DNA from: Opitutales bacterium ASA1
GTDB taxonomy: Bacteria > Verrucomicrobiota > Verrucomicrobiia > Opitutales > Opitutaceae
Assembly: GCA_036323555.1 (NCBI GenBank)
Contig: AP028972.1
Location: forward strand, 1,236,001-1,300,000
DNA length: 64,000 nt
Direction: 5' to 3'
Numbering within the stretch: the first letter of the stretch is position 1; the number at the start of each line of letters is the position of its first letter. This document shows positions 17,376-24,654 of this stretch, one piece after another. The notes under the pieces were generated by a model. It saw only the letters and a program-made list of their open reading frames with translations. It had not been told where the DNA came from and did not search any database. A program made the position numbers and the translations under genes.

Positions 17376-17588
17376 ATGGAGATCGATCCCGAACAGTCGA
17401 AGACGATCCTTCGGGGCCGGCCGTTCCTCGGCGTCCAGTTCGTCTCGTGTCGCACCTACGGCAGACTCTACCTCAACCGAGAGGGCACGGCCTACGTCGG
17501 TCGTTGTCCCCGATGCGGCGCCCCGGTGCGTGCGCTCGTGGGCGAACACGGCACCAGCCAACGCTTCTTCCAAGCCACCTGCCCGTAG
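17376..17588 (+). CDS. Small zinc-ribbon-like protein after flagellin 1
   Basis: A 70-residue protein starting 38 bases after flagellin 1. It has C-P-R-C-G (about residues 47-51) and two further Cys (near residue 26 and at the C-terminus, A-T-C-P), enough for one zinc site. The core G-R-L-Y-L-N-R-E-G-T-A-Y-V-G-R-C-P-R-C-G looks like a beta-ribbon. No signal or membrane segment is present. I do not know a named family; the position suggests a flagellar or glycosylation accessory role. ATG 17,376 is the first sensible start. Confidence 0.62.
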   Translation: MEIDPEQSKTILRGRPFLGVQFVSCRTYGRLYLNREGTAYVGRCPRCGAPVRALVGEHGTSQRFFQATCP

Positions 17589-17627
17589 AAAGGACTCACC
17601 TCGAAGTCGGCCAAGGCAACCGCTCCC

Positions 17628-18341
17628 ATGAAGATCGCCTACCAACTCCCGCTCAAGAGCCGCGGCAGCACCCGCGTTCCCAACAAGAACTTCCGCGATC
17701 TCAACGGCAAACCGCTCTGCCGCTGGTTGGTCGACGAATTGCTCGCCGCGCTTCCCGCCGACGCCGACCTCTGGATCGACAGCGAGCACGAGCGAGTCAT
17801 GGAGTTCTTCTCCGACGTATCGGATCCGCGGATACGCTTTCACCGCAGGCTGGAATGGTTCGCGAGCGACCGGGCCAACGGCAACCACCTCGTCAACCAG
17901 TTCGGCCTCGCGCATCCCGAATACGACTTCTTCGCCCAGGTCTACGCCACCGCGGTGACGCTCCGCGGCGACATCGTGCGCGAGGCCATGGATGCCTTCG
18001 TCGCGCGCGCCGACCGGCACGACTCGATGTTCCTCGTCACCGAAGAGACCGGCTGGATCTGGTACCAAGGCCGAGCGGTCAACTACGACCCCACGACGCT
18101 CGACGGACTGCCTCGTTCGCAGGACGCAGTCTACCTCAAGGAAACCACCGGCCTCTACGCGATCAGCCGCGAGGCGCTCTTCAGCACCGGGTGCCGAGTC
18201 GGCCGCACGCCGCTGCTCTACACCGTGCCGCGTGAATACGCGTTCGACATCGACACGATGGAGGACTTCCGCGAGGCCGAGCGCCTGCTCGCACGCGTGG
18301 AACCATCGCGGACGCCGGAGACGATGCGCAGGGCCGGTTGA
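17628..18341 (+). CDS. Nonulosonate cytidylyltransferase-like protein (NeuA/PseF family)
   Basis: Probable CMP-sugar synthetase that activates a sialic-acid-like sugar (neuraminic, pseudaminic or legionaminic type) with CTP. The 237-residue protein has the N-terminal nucleotide-binding signature S-R-G-S-T-R-V-P-N-K-N-F (residues 11-22) followed by L-N-G-K-P-L, the standard pattern of this family. The C-terminus carries F-D-I-D-T-M-E-D, also typical. Its stop directly precedes the Maf-type glycosyltransferase, implying joint use in flagellin glycosylation. The nonulosonate biosynthesis genes themselves are not in the window. Confidence 0.82.
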   Translation: MKIAYQLPLKSRGSTRVPNKNFRDLNGKPLCRWLVDELLAALPADADLWIDSEHERVMEFFSDVSDPRIRFHRRLEWFASDRANGNHLVNQFGLAHPEYDFFAQVYATAVTLRGDIVREAMDAFVARADRHDSMFLVTEETGWIWYQGRAVNYDPTTLDGLPRSQDAVYLKETTGLYAISREALFSTGCRVGRTPLLYTVPREYAFDIDTMEDFREAERLLARVEPSRTPETMRRAG

Positions 18342-19856
18342 ATGGAACTGCTGCTCGATCAACGCGAGCCTGGTGCGCAGTCTGCCATCGTCGTGGGGCG
18401 AGTGGAGACGGCGCTCGGTTTGCAGGGGCGTTACCGAAACGTCCTGTGGTTCGTGGACGAGGCCGGGGCCGGAATCGGCCTAGCGGGGCTCGTCGCCGAA
18501 CGGATACACGCCGCCGTCCTGGGGCGCATCTCCATGGAGGCACTCGTGCCGATGTTGGAGCGCTTCCTTCTCGCCGATGCGAAGCGCTTGCCGGATTTGA
18601 TCGTGACCGACGACGTGGCCGGTCCGAGCGTGGACGGCTACGTCCTCGTGGTCGACGCGATCCACCGCGAATACGAAACGTCCCGACGCGTGCGCGCCAC
18701 CCGTCAACGCGAGGGGTATCTCTGGCAGCGCAACCTGCTCGTGAACCTCGTGCACTTCCTGCAGCGACGGGTGCCCTCTTCGTGGCAAAGTGCGCTCGCC
18801 GGCGTGCCGGCGTTCGTGTGTGGAGCCGGACCTTCGCTCGACGTCTCCGCGCCCGTCCTCGCCACGATCGCGGATCGAGGCGTCGTGCTCGCGGCCGACT
18901 CCGCGCTGCGCTTGCTTTCGCGGCACGACGTCCGCGCCGACTTCGCCGTGTCGGTCGACGCGACGAAACCACCGGAGAAGTGCCTGCCCACGGAAACGGC
19001 ACCGGCCAGGGTCGTGCTCGCGGGGATCAGTCCGCCTTCTTGGTGCGACCACGCGCTGGAGTTCGAGACGTATTTCGCCAGTGGATACAGCCTGACCGAA
19101 CAGATACTCGTCGCCCACGGCGTGGAGCCGACGGCTTTGCAGGTACGCGAGAATTGCGGCATCACGGCATTGGAGCTGGCCTTGTTTCTGGGCTGCGCCC
19201 CGATCTTTCTCTTCGGGATGGACCTCGCGGCCGATGCGGCCGATCCGCGCCGCAGGCACAACGCCGACTCGGATCCGACGATCGACCGCGGAGAGGGCTT
19301 TCATCGGCAGACCTCGCTGCCGGCGGTGCCGGGCAACTACTCGGAGTCGGTGCCGACGTTTCTCTTCGGCGAGCTGCGAGGCGTGAACGAAAGACTCGCG
19401 GCGCTCGCGCCCGGCTTGGTCGTGAACGTCAACGATCGAGGTGCGAGACTGGAGAACTGCGCTCTGGTGCATCCTCGCGAATTCGTCCCGCCGTCGGAAG
19501 CCTGCGTGCGTAAGCGCCGCGTCCTCTCCGCGCTCGCAGGGCCGTCCGCGGTTGCGCCGGAAGCGATGCGCGGTGCGCTCGGTGCGATCGGCGCTCAGGG
19601 AGCGTACGGTTGTCGCGAGGTGGAGACGCTGCGCGACGTGTTGCGCGAACACGGCGTCGATGCGCTCGTCGCACGACTGCGTTCGTTGTTCGTGCAAGAG
19701 CCGTTCGCTCGGACGATGGGTGCCTTCTCGCTCAAGCTCATGCCGCATCTCACGCCGCCGGTGGAAGGGGACGAGCAGTGGTGGTCCGCGATGTTGGACG
19801 AGATGCAGGACCTGTCCTGTCTGGCGGAAGCGGTCTACGGCGCGTCGGTCGCGTGA
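18342..19856 (+). CDS. Motility-associated (Maf/DUF115-type) glycosyltransferase
   Basis: 504 residues. The central domain (about 155-320) shows the DUF115/MptE-like fold: V-C-G-A-G-P-S-L-D-V-S near residue 163, then V-L-A-A-D-S-A-L-R-L-L, A-D-F-A-V-S-V-D, and F-L-F-G-M-D-L. This family includes Maf enzymes that transfer nonulosonic acids to flagellin. The N-terminal 130 residues and the helical C-terminus are less conserved. The ATG abuts the stop of the cytidylyltransferase, so substrate activation and transfer are coupled. Enzymatic role is inferred from family and context. Confidence 0.82.
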   Translation: MELLLDQREPGAQSAIVVGRVETALGLQGRYRNVLWFVDEAGAGIGLAGLVAERIHAAVLGRISMEALVPMLERFLLADAKRLPDLIVTDDVAGPSVDGYVLVVDAIHREYETSRRVRATRQREGYLWQRNLLVNLVHFLQRRVPSSWQSALAGVPAFVCGAGPSLDVSAPVLATIADRGVVLAADSALRLLSRHDVRADFAVSVDATKPPEKCLPTETAPARVVLAGISPPSWCDHALEFETYFASGYSLTEQILVAHGVEPTALQVRENCGITALELALFLGCAPIFLFGMDLAADAADPRRRHNADSDPTIDRGEGFHRQTSLPAVPGNYSESVPTFLFGELRGVNERLAALAPGLVVNVNDRGARLENCALVHPREFVPPSEACVRKRRVLSALAGPSAVAPEAMRGALGAIGAQGAYGCREVETLRDVLREHGVDALVARLRSLFVQEPFARTMGAFSLKLMPHLTPPVEGDEQWWSAMLDEMQDLSCLAEAVYGASVA

Positions 19857-19945
19857 TCGTTGCTTTGTCTTCGTCCGCACAGCTTGGCGCTCGCGCTCGG
19901 TGGGCAGGCCCGTTCTAAGGAGAGAGTCGTTACTTCTCAATACCC

Positions 19946-20461
19946 GTGAACTACCATATCGCACGAGACGGCCAGCAGATCGGAGTCTTCTCCCGAGAGG
20001 ACGTGCTGGCGAAGATCCAACAGGGGACGGTCCGCGCCACGGACCTCGCGTGGACCGAGGGCATGGCCGATTGGAAGCCCGTGTCGGAGGTGTTCGCGGG
20101 CGCGGCGGCGGTCCCTGCTGCTCCGCCGGCGCCGCCGCCTGCCTTCGGGGTGCCGCCTCCGGCGCAGGGCGTTGCGACGGGCGACGCGTTCGCAGCCGCG
20201 CCGCCGAAGCCGGAGAACTATCTGGTGTGGTCCATTCTCGCCACGATCTTGTGCTGCCTGCCTTTGGGGATCGTCTCGATCATCTTCGCGGCTCAGGTCG
20301 ACGGAAAGTATCGGGCCGGAGATTACGCCGGAGCGGCGGAGTCGTCGCGTAAGGCGAAGATGTTCGCGTGGTGGTCGTTCGGCGTGGGCCTCGTGGTCAC
20401 GATTCTCGTGGTCGTGATCCAGGTGTTCGCGGTGATCGGTGCCTCGGCCGGTAACTACTGA
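19946..20461 (+). CDS. GYF_2 (DUF4339) - CD225/dispanin-like membrane protein
   Basis: 171 residues with a GTG start. The N-terminal 50 residues form a GYF_2 domain (Y-H-I-A-R-D-G-Q-Q-I-G-V-F, L-A-W-T-E-G-M-A-D-W). A Pro/Ala linker follows (about 52-87). The C-terminal half is CD225-like, with two membrane helices (about 95-115 and 140-168) and the inter-helix pattern K-Y-R-A-G-D-Y-A-G-A-A-E-S-S-R-K-A-K. Function is unknown. The following DUF2752 gene starts at or just after its end, a pairing often seen in Verrucomicrobiota and Bacteroidota (from memory). Confidence 0.82.
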   Translation: MNYHIARDGQQIGVFSREDVLAKIQQGTVRATDLAWTEGMADWKPVSEVFAGAAAVPAAPPAPPPAFGVPPPAQGVATGDAFAAAPPKPENYLVWSILATILCCLPLGIVSIIFAAQVDGKYRAGDYAGAAESSRKAKMFAWWSFGVGLVVTILVVVIQVFAVIGASAGNY

Positions 20462-20474
20462 ACGGGAATCGCGT

Positions 20475-20939
20475 GTGCCGCCGTGGGTGCGAGCCGCATC
20501 GCGCTTGGGTTCCTCGCGAGTGCGCGCGTGGTGGGCGACGGCGCTTGTGCCCGCGCTGGCCGTCGGTGGTTGGCTGATCGGGCGGGTGCCGCCGTGGTGG
20601 TATCCGCCCTGTTTGTTTCACGAGTTCACCGGGCTGCATTGCCCCGGTTGTGGATCGGCACGTGCGCTCCACGCCGTCGTACACGGTGATTTCGGTGCCG
20701 TGCTCGGTTACAACGCTCTCGTCGCTGCGGTTCTGCCGCTGCTCGCGGCCTGGGCCGCGGTGGCTTGGTGGCGCGGGGTGCGCCACGACGCTCCACCGTG
20801 GGTGCCACCTTACGGTTGGGCGCTCGTGGCGTTGGTGGTCGTGGTCGGCTTCGGCGTGTTGCGCAACTTGCCGTGGAGCCCGTTCGATCGCCTCGCTCCG
20901 AGCGCGCGGATCGAGGCGGCGCGTCAACCTTTCGAGTGA
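20475..20939 (+). CDS. DUF2752 membrane protein
   Basis: About 154 residues from GTG 20,475; an alternative GTG at 20,439 would overlap the preceding gene by 23 bases and add 12 residues. The family hallmark C-P-G-C-G-S-A-R-A-L-H with a following H-G-D-F and N-A-L lies near residues 56-80. Three hydrophobic helices are predicted (about 18-35, 80-100, 118-137). The function of DUF2752 is not established. Its 3' end overlaps the convergent ATP-grasp gene by 16 bases. Confidence 0.8.
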   Translation: MPPWVRAASRLGSSRVRAWWATALVPALAVGGWLIGRVPPWWYPPCLFHEFTGLHCPGCGSARALHAVVHGDFGAVLGYNALVAAVLPLLAAWAAVAWWRGVRHDAPPWVPPYGWALVALVVVVGFGVLRNLPWSPFDRLAPSARIEAARQPFE

Positions 20940-21892
20940 AACGTCGCTTCTCGGTAGCGCACCATGAGCAAACCGGATTCCCAATCGTCGCATCGAGCGA
21001 GCGTGTGACCGAAGAGGTATTCCGCGAGCAACCATGCGGTCGAGCGACCTCCCGCGCGGTGAGCCAGCGGATAGCCGCCACCGAAGCGCGGGTTGACGTC
21101 GGTCACGAGCAGCCCTCCGGTCGCGTCGACGAACATCTGGATGTTCAACGGACCGCGTGCTGCGGGAAGGTGTTCGGCGATCTCGCGAGCGAGTGCCATG
21201 ACGTGAGCAAGGCGACCCGTGCGTGCGCGCAGCACCTCTCCGTCACTCACCAGAAGGCGCTCGTGCGGGATCTCGCACACGCTGCGACCGGTGCGGTCGA
21301 CATGCACGTGGACCGTCCATTCGCGTCCGGCGGCGAGAGGCTGGAGTATCCATTCTTCCGGTACGTCTGCGAGTTCGGTGGCCGTGCGCACGAAGCGCAC
21401 GCGCGAGCTGCCGCTGCCGCCGCGGTGTTTTGCCACGAGTGTCGCGCCACCGGCGAGTACGACCGCGGCCGCGGAGCGTGAGGCCAAGAGCGGCGGAGTG
21501 GGGAATCGACGCGCGAGCAGCCACGCCGCTAGTTCGAGTTTGTCGCAACAAATCCGCACCGCCTCGGGAGAGGAGACGGCGATCGTGACACCGGCTTCGG
21601 CGAATCGGTCCCGGTGCGCAGCCAACGTCGGAAGATCGTCGTGCCGCGTGGGCACGACGAGCGCGACTGCGTGTAGGAGGCACTGTGCGAGGAGGTGCTC
21701 CGCGGCCGCGTCGGTCTCGATCGCGCCGCCTCCGAAGCGGAAGGCACACAGCGCCGCCGCGGGAGACCACGGGTCGTTCTCCCAAGCCATGACGGCGCAG
21801 TTCGCCTCTTGCGCAGCGTCGACGAAGGCGCGGGTCAAGCCGACCTTGGCACCGGGGGAGAGCAGCGCGATCCGTGTGGGATGGTCGGGCAT
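20924..21892 (-). CDS. ATP-grasp ligase (carbamoyl-phosphate-synthetase-like)
   Basis: 322-residue ATP-grasp enzyme that probably joins a carboxylate to an amine or thiol; the substrate is unknown. An N-terminal Rossmann-like domain (I-A-L-L-S-P-G-A-K) is followed by the ATP-grasp core: L-V-A-K-H-R-G-G-S-G-S-S (about 155-166) as phosphate loop, W-I-L-Q-P-L, and the metal-site block T-D-V-N-P-R-F-G-G-G-Y-P (about 265-276). It resembles PylC/CPSase large-subunit-like single enzymes. ATG 21,892 is chosen. The only upstream alternative (TTG 21,913) lies inside a terminator hairpin. No Shine-Dalgarno is visible. Confidence 0.8.
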   Translation of the reverse strand: MPDHPTRIALLSPGAKVGLTRAFVDAAQEANCAVMAWENDPWSPAAALCAFRFGGGAIETDAAAEHLLAQCLLHAVALVVPTRHDDLPTLAAHRDRFAEAGVTIAVSSPEAVRICCDKLELAAWLLARRFPTPPLLASRSAAAVVLAGGATLVAKHRGGSGSSRVRFVRTATELADVPEEWILQPLAAGREWTVHVHVDRTGRSVCEIPHERLLVSDGEVLRARTGRLAHVMALAREIAEHLPAARGPLNIQMFVDATGGLLVTDVNPRFGGGYPLAHRAGGRSTAWLLAEYLFGHTLARCDDWESGLLMVRYREATFHSKG

Positions 21893-21898
21893 GAAAAA

Positions 21899-21927
21899 GG
21901 GCGTCGATCTCAAGAGGATCGACGCCC
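21899..21927 (-). terminator. Second rho-independent terminator below flagellin 2
   Basis: An 11-bp perfect stem (GGGCGTCGATC / GATCGACGCCC) with a 7-base loop, followed on the minus strand by five T. Its T tract ends one base before the ATP-grasp start codon, so it is also the immediate leader of that gene. Confidence 0.8.
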
Positions 21928-21946
21928 GGGGAAAGACCAGATGAAA

Positions 21947-21973
21947 AGCGCCCTCCCGTGGGCGGAGGGCGCT
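21947..21973 (-). terminator. Rho-independent terminator of flagellin 2
   Basis: A 10-bp perfect stem (AGCGCCCTCC / GGAGGGCGCT) with a 7-base loop, followed on the minus strand by TTTTC. It sits 20 bases after the flagellin stop. Confidence 0.85.
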
Positions 21974-21992
21974 CTTGCATCAAGGTCGGCGA

Positions 21993-22811
21993 TCAGCCGA
22001 GAAGTTTGAGCGCGATCTGGCTGGACGAGTTGGCTTGGGCCAACATGGCCGTGCCGGATTGCACGAGGATCGAGTAACGCGCCATCTGCGTGGACTCTTG
22101 GGCGACGTCGACGTCCATGATGCGGCTGTTGGCGGACTCGAGGTTTTGCTTGTTCGTCGACAGCATGTCGGCGGCGAAGGCGAGTCGGCTGTATTCCGCG
22201 CCGTTTTGCGCACGGCTGGTAGCGACGCTTTCGATGGCGCCCGTGATCGACGAGATCGCGAGGCTCGCCAAGTCGGACGCTCCGGTGATCGTGGTGACGT
22301 TGCCGCTCGTGCCGTTGAGGTTCGCCTTGGTGATCGCGACGCTCTGGGTGTTGAGCTGATCGATCGAGACCGAGAGAGTGTTGCCCGTGCTTGCGGACGC
22401 GAAGATCGAGACGCCGTTGAATTGTTCGGCGGCGAGGCTCGCGAGCTGACTTTGGAGGGCGCCGAACTCCGTCTCGTAGTTGGTCTTGTCGCTGGCGGAC
22501 TTGGTGACGTCGAGCTGGAGGGTCTTCAGTTCGGAGATCCGATCGAGGACCTTGCCTGCGGTCTTGAGCGCACCGTCCTGCACTTGCAGGAACGACTGGG
22601 CATTGGCGACGTTGGTGGAGGTCGCATCCGTGCGGCGGATGGCGGCCGACAGCTTCATCGAAACAGCCAAGCCACCGGCGTCGTCGGAGGGCTGCGCTAT
22701 CTTGTAGCCGGACGAGAGACGGTTGAGGCTCTTCTGGAGGTTCTGGTTCGAGGACGCGAGGTTGCCGTAGGCGACCGTCGCGGACGTGTTGGTGTTGATG
22801 ACGACTGACAT
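21993..22811 (-). CDS. Flagellin 2 (short, D0/D1 only)
   Basis: Second filament subunit, 272 residues, with N-terminal V-I-N-T-N-T-S-A, L-N-R-L-S-S-G-Y-K-I, P-S-D-D-A-G-G-L-A-V and C-terminal S-R-I-M-D-V-D-V-A-Q-E-S-T-Q-M-A-R, L-A-Q-A-N. Like flagellin 1 it lacks variable surface domains. It differs from flagellin 1 over most of its length, and the closest resemblance is at the ends. It has its own sigma-28-type promoter, a roughly 93-base leader with two CsrA motifs, and two downstream terminators, so it is probably an abundantly expressed and tightly controlled monocistronic flagellin. Confidence 0.96.
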   Translation of the reverse strand: MSVVINTNTSATVAYGNLASSNQNLQKSLNRLSSGYKIAQPSDDAGGLAVSMKLSAAIRRTDATSTNVANAQSFLQVQDGALKTAGKVLDRISELKTLQLDVTKSASDKTNYETEFGALQSQLASLAAEQFNGVSIFASASTGNTLSVSIDQLNTQSVAITKANLNGTSGNVTTITGASDLASLAISSITGAIESVATSRAQNGAEYSRLAFAADMLSTNKQNLESANSRIMDVDVAQESTQMARYSILVQSGTAMLAQANSSSQIALKLLG

Positions 22812-22814
22812 GAT

Positions 22815-22843
22815 CTTCCTTGATGCCGAATGCGACTTCCGTG
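22815..22843 (-). promoter_or_regulatory. Pair of CsrA binding motifs in flagellin 2 leader
   Basis: On the coding strand the leader contains CACGGAAG (22,843-22,836) and CAAGGAAG (22,822-22,815), both exact CANGGANG matches, with GGA cores 21 bases apart. The second is the Shine-Dalgarno site, 5 bases before the ATG. Spacing is suitable for one CsrA dimer bridging both sites and blocking translation. Confidence 0.65.
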
Positions 22844-22884
22844 CCGCGACGGGCCATTTTGAATTCGGTGGCTGACCTCACCGT

Positions 22885-22898
22885 GGGAGTTTCCTCCC
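22885..22898 (-). promoter_or_regulatory. GGA-bearing hairpin in flagellin 2 leader
   Basis: GGGAG-GAAA-CTCCC forms a perfect 5-bp stem with a GAAA tetraloop soon after the predicted transcription start. The GGA spans stem and loop, so it may be a third, weaker CsrA site or simply a 5' stabilising hairpin. Confidence 0.4.
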
Positions 22899-22909
22899 GA
22901 TGGGAACCT

Positions 22910-22936
22910 TCATCGGACCTGAGTAGTTATACTTGA
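22910..22936 (-). promoter_or_regulatory. Sigma-28 promoter of flagellin 2
   Basis: Read on the minus strand: TCAAGTAT, 11 bases, TCCGATGA. The sigma-28 consensus is TAAAGTTT-N11-GCCGATAA, so spacing is exact and 12 of 16 positions match. The predicted start is near 22,904, giving a leader of about 93 bases. fliA is present at 5,417. Confidence 0.75.
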
Positions 22937-23136
22937 GTACGCGGGCCGAAAAAGACGCGGGAAATACTCACCTCGGGTTGGACGGCGGGAGCTCGCGGCC
23001 TTTGCCGTTGACCCTCGAGGGCGGGGGTCTAACTCGTGTTGGACGATTTGGGCGCGACCATCGCTTTCCCCCGGCACCGGATGGGCGCGCCGAACGTCGA
23101 AGTCCCTACCAAGCGCCGACCGCCGTCTTCACTTTC

Positions 23137-24555
23137 ATGTCTTCACCGGCCTTCCTCCCCGACGACTATCTTCTCACCAACGATTGGGCCCGCCGCCTCT
23201 ACTTCGATCACGCGGCACCGCAGCCGATCGTCGACTACCACTGCCACCTGCCGCCCGCGGAGATCGCGTCCAACCGCGTCTTCGAAAACCTCTCGAAGAT
23301 CTGGCTCGCCGGAGATCACTACAAGTGGCGAGGCATGCGCTCCAACGGCGTGTCCGAAGACCTGATTACCGGGGCTGCGAGCGACTACGAGAAGTTCATC
23401 GTTTTCGCCCGCACCGTCCCGAAGCTCGTGCGCAATCCGCTCCACCACTGGTCGCACTTGGAACTGCGGCGCTACTTCGGCATCGATCTGCTCATCAACG
23501 AGGAAAACGCCCCTGCGATCTGGGAGCAGGCCAATGCGAAACTCGCCACACCGGCGCTCTCGGTCCACGGCATCCTCGATGCGTTCAAAGTCTCGGTCGT
23601 CTGCACGACCGACGATCCGACCGACGATCTCGCGCACCACGTCGCCATCGCGAAGAGCGGCCTGACGACGCGCGTGTATCCCACGTTCCGGCCCGACAAA
23701 GCGCTCGGCGTGCAACAACCGGCGGCGTTTCAATCGTGGTGTGGCCAACTCTCGGCGGCCTCGGGTATCGACGTGAAGGACTTGGCTTCCTTCCTCGATG
23801 CGTTGAAGCAGCGCCACGACTTCTTCCACTCGCTCGGTGGGCGCATCTCCGATCACGGCATGGACTACGTGCCGTTCGAGCCGTGCACGGAGGCCGAAGC
23901 GCGGGCGATCTTCGCGCAGAGTTTCGGCGGCATCGCGGCGACGCCGCAGCAGTGGGCGAAGTTCGCGACGTTCATGATGCTCTTCTTCGGTCGCCTCGAC
24001 GCAGCCCGCGGCTGGACCAAGCAACTCCACCTCGGTGCTCTCAGAAACAACAACACGCGACTCCTGAAACGCCTCGGGGCGGATGCGGGCGTGGACTCCA
24101 TCGGCGATTTCCCGCAGGCGGTCACTCTGGCGCGTTACCTCGACGCGCTCGATGCGGAGAACAATCTGCCTCGGGTCGTTCTCTACAATCTCAACCCGGC
24201 CGACAACTACGTCTTCGCGACCATGATCGGCAACTTCCAGGACGGTACCATCCCCGGGAAGCTGCAGTTCGGCTCCGGGTGGTGGTTTCTCGACCAAAAG
24301 GAAGCGATGGAGTGGCAGATCAATGCGCTTTCCCAGCTCGGTTTGCTGTCGCGCTTCGTCGGTATGCTCACGGACTCGCGCAGTTTCCTCAGCTACGTGC
24401 GCCACGAGTATTTCCGCCGTATCCTCTGCAACATCATCGGAAACGACGTCGCGGCGGGCTTGATCCCGGCCGACGAGAACGCCTTGGGCGAACTCGTGGA
24501 GGACATCTGCTACCGCAACGCCGCGGGCTTCTTCGGCCTCGAGGTCGGGCGCTGA
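23137..24555 (+). CDS. uxaC: Uronate isomerase
   Basis: Converts D-glucuronate to D-fructuronate and D-galacturonate to D-tagaturonate in pectin/glucuronan breakdown. The 472-residue length is normal. The N-terminal metal motif D-Y-H-C-H-L (about residues 28-33), followed by N-R-V-F-E-N-L-S-K-I-W-L-A-G-D-H-Y-K, and the C-terminal G-M-L-T-D-S-R-S-F blocks are diagnostic. The frame reaches back to 22,933, but ATG 23,137 gives the standard N-terminus. It is monocistronic or followed by DUF3891. No other hexuronate genes are adjacent. Confidence 0.96.
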   Translation: MSSPAFLPDDYLLTNDWARRLYFDHAAPQPIVDYHCHLPPAEIASNRVFENLSKIWLAGDHYKWRGMRSNGVSEDLITGAASDYEKFIVFARTVPKLVRNPLHHWSHLELRRYFGIDLLINEENAPAIWEQANAKLATPALSVHGILDAFKVSVVCTTDDPTDDLAHHVAIAKSGLTTRVYPTFRPDKALGVQQPAAFQSWCGQLSAASGIDVKDLASFLDALKQRHDFFHSLGGRISDHGMDYVPFEPCTEAEARAIFAQSFGGIAATPQQWAKFATFMMLFFGRLDAARGWTKQLHLGALRNNNTRLLKRLGADAGVDSIGDFPQAVTLARYLDALDAENNLPRVVLYNLNPADNYVFATMIGNFQDGTIPGKLQFGSGWWFLDQKEAMEWQINALSQLGLLSRFVGMLTDSRSFLSYVRHEYFRRILCNIIGNDVAAGLIPADENALGELVEDICYRNAAGFFGLEVGR

Positions 24556-24654
24556 CTTCGGAGTGTGCGCGCACGGTGTCGCGCACGAGTGACGGCGCCT
24601 CGTGGCGCTCGGTGCCGGTTTCGTCGTGGTATGCGGCGTGCTCGGGGGCGGACG

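Noticed and set aside
21899-21927. Palindrome near the ATP-grasp start as a repressor operator
   Set aside because: An 11-bp stem with a 7-base loop and a T tract on the minus strand is better explained as a terminator.
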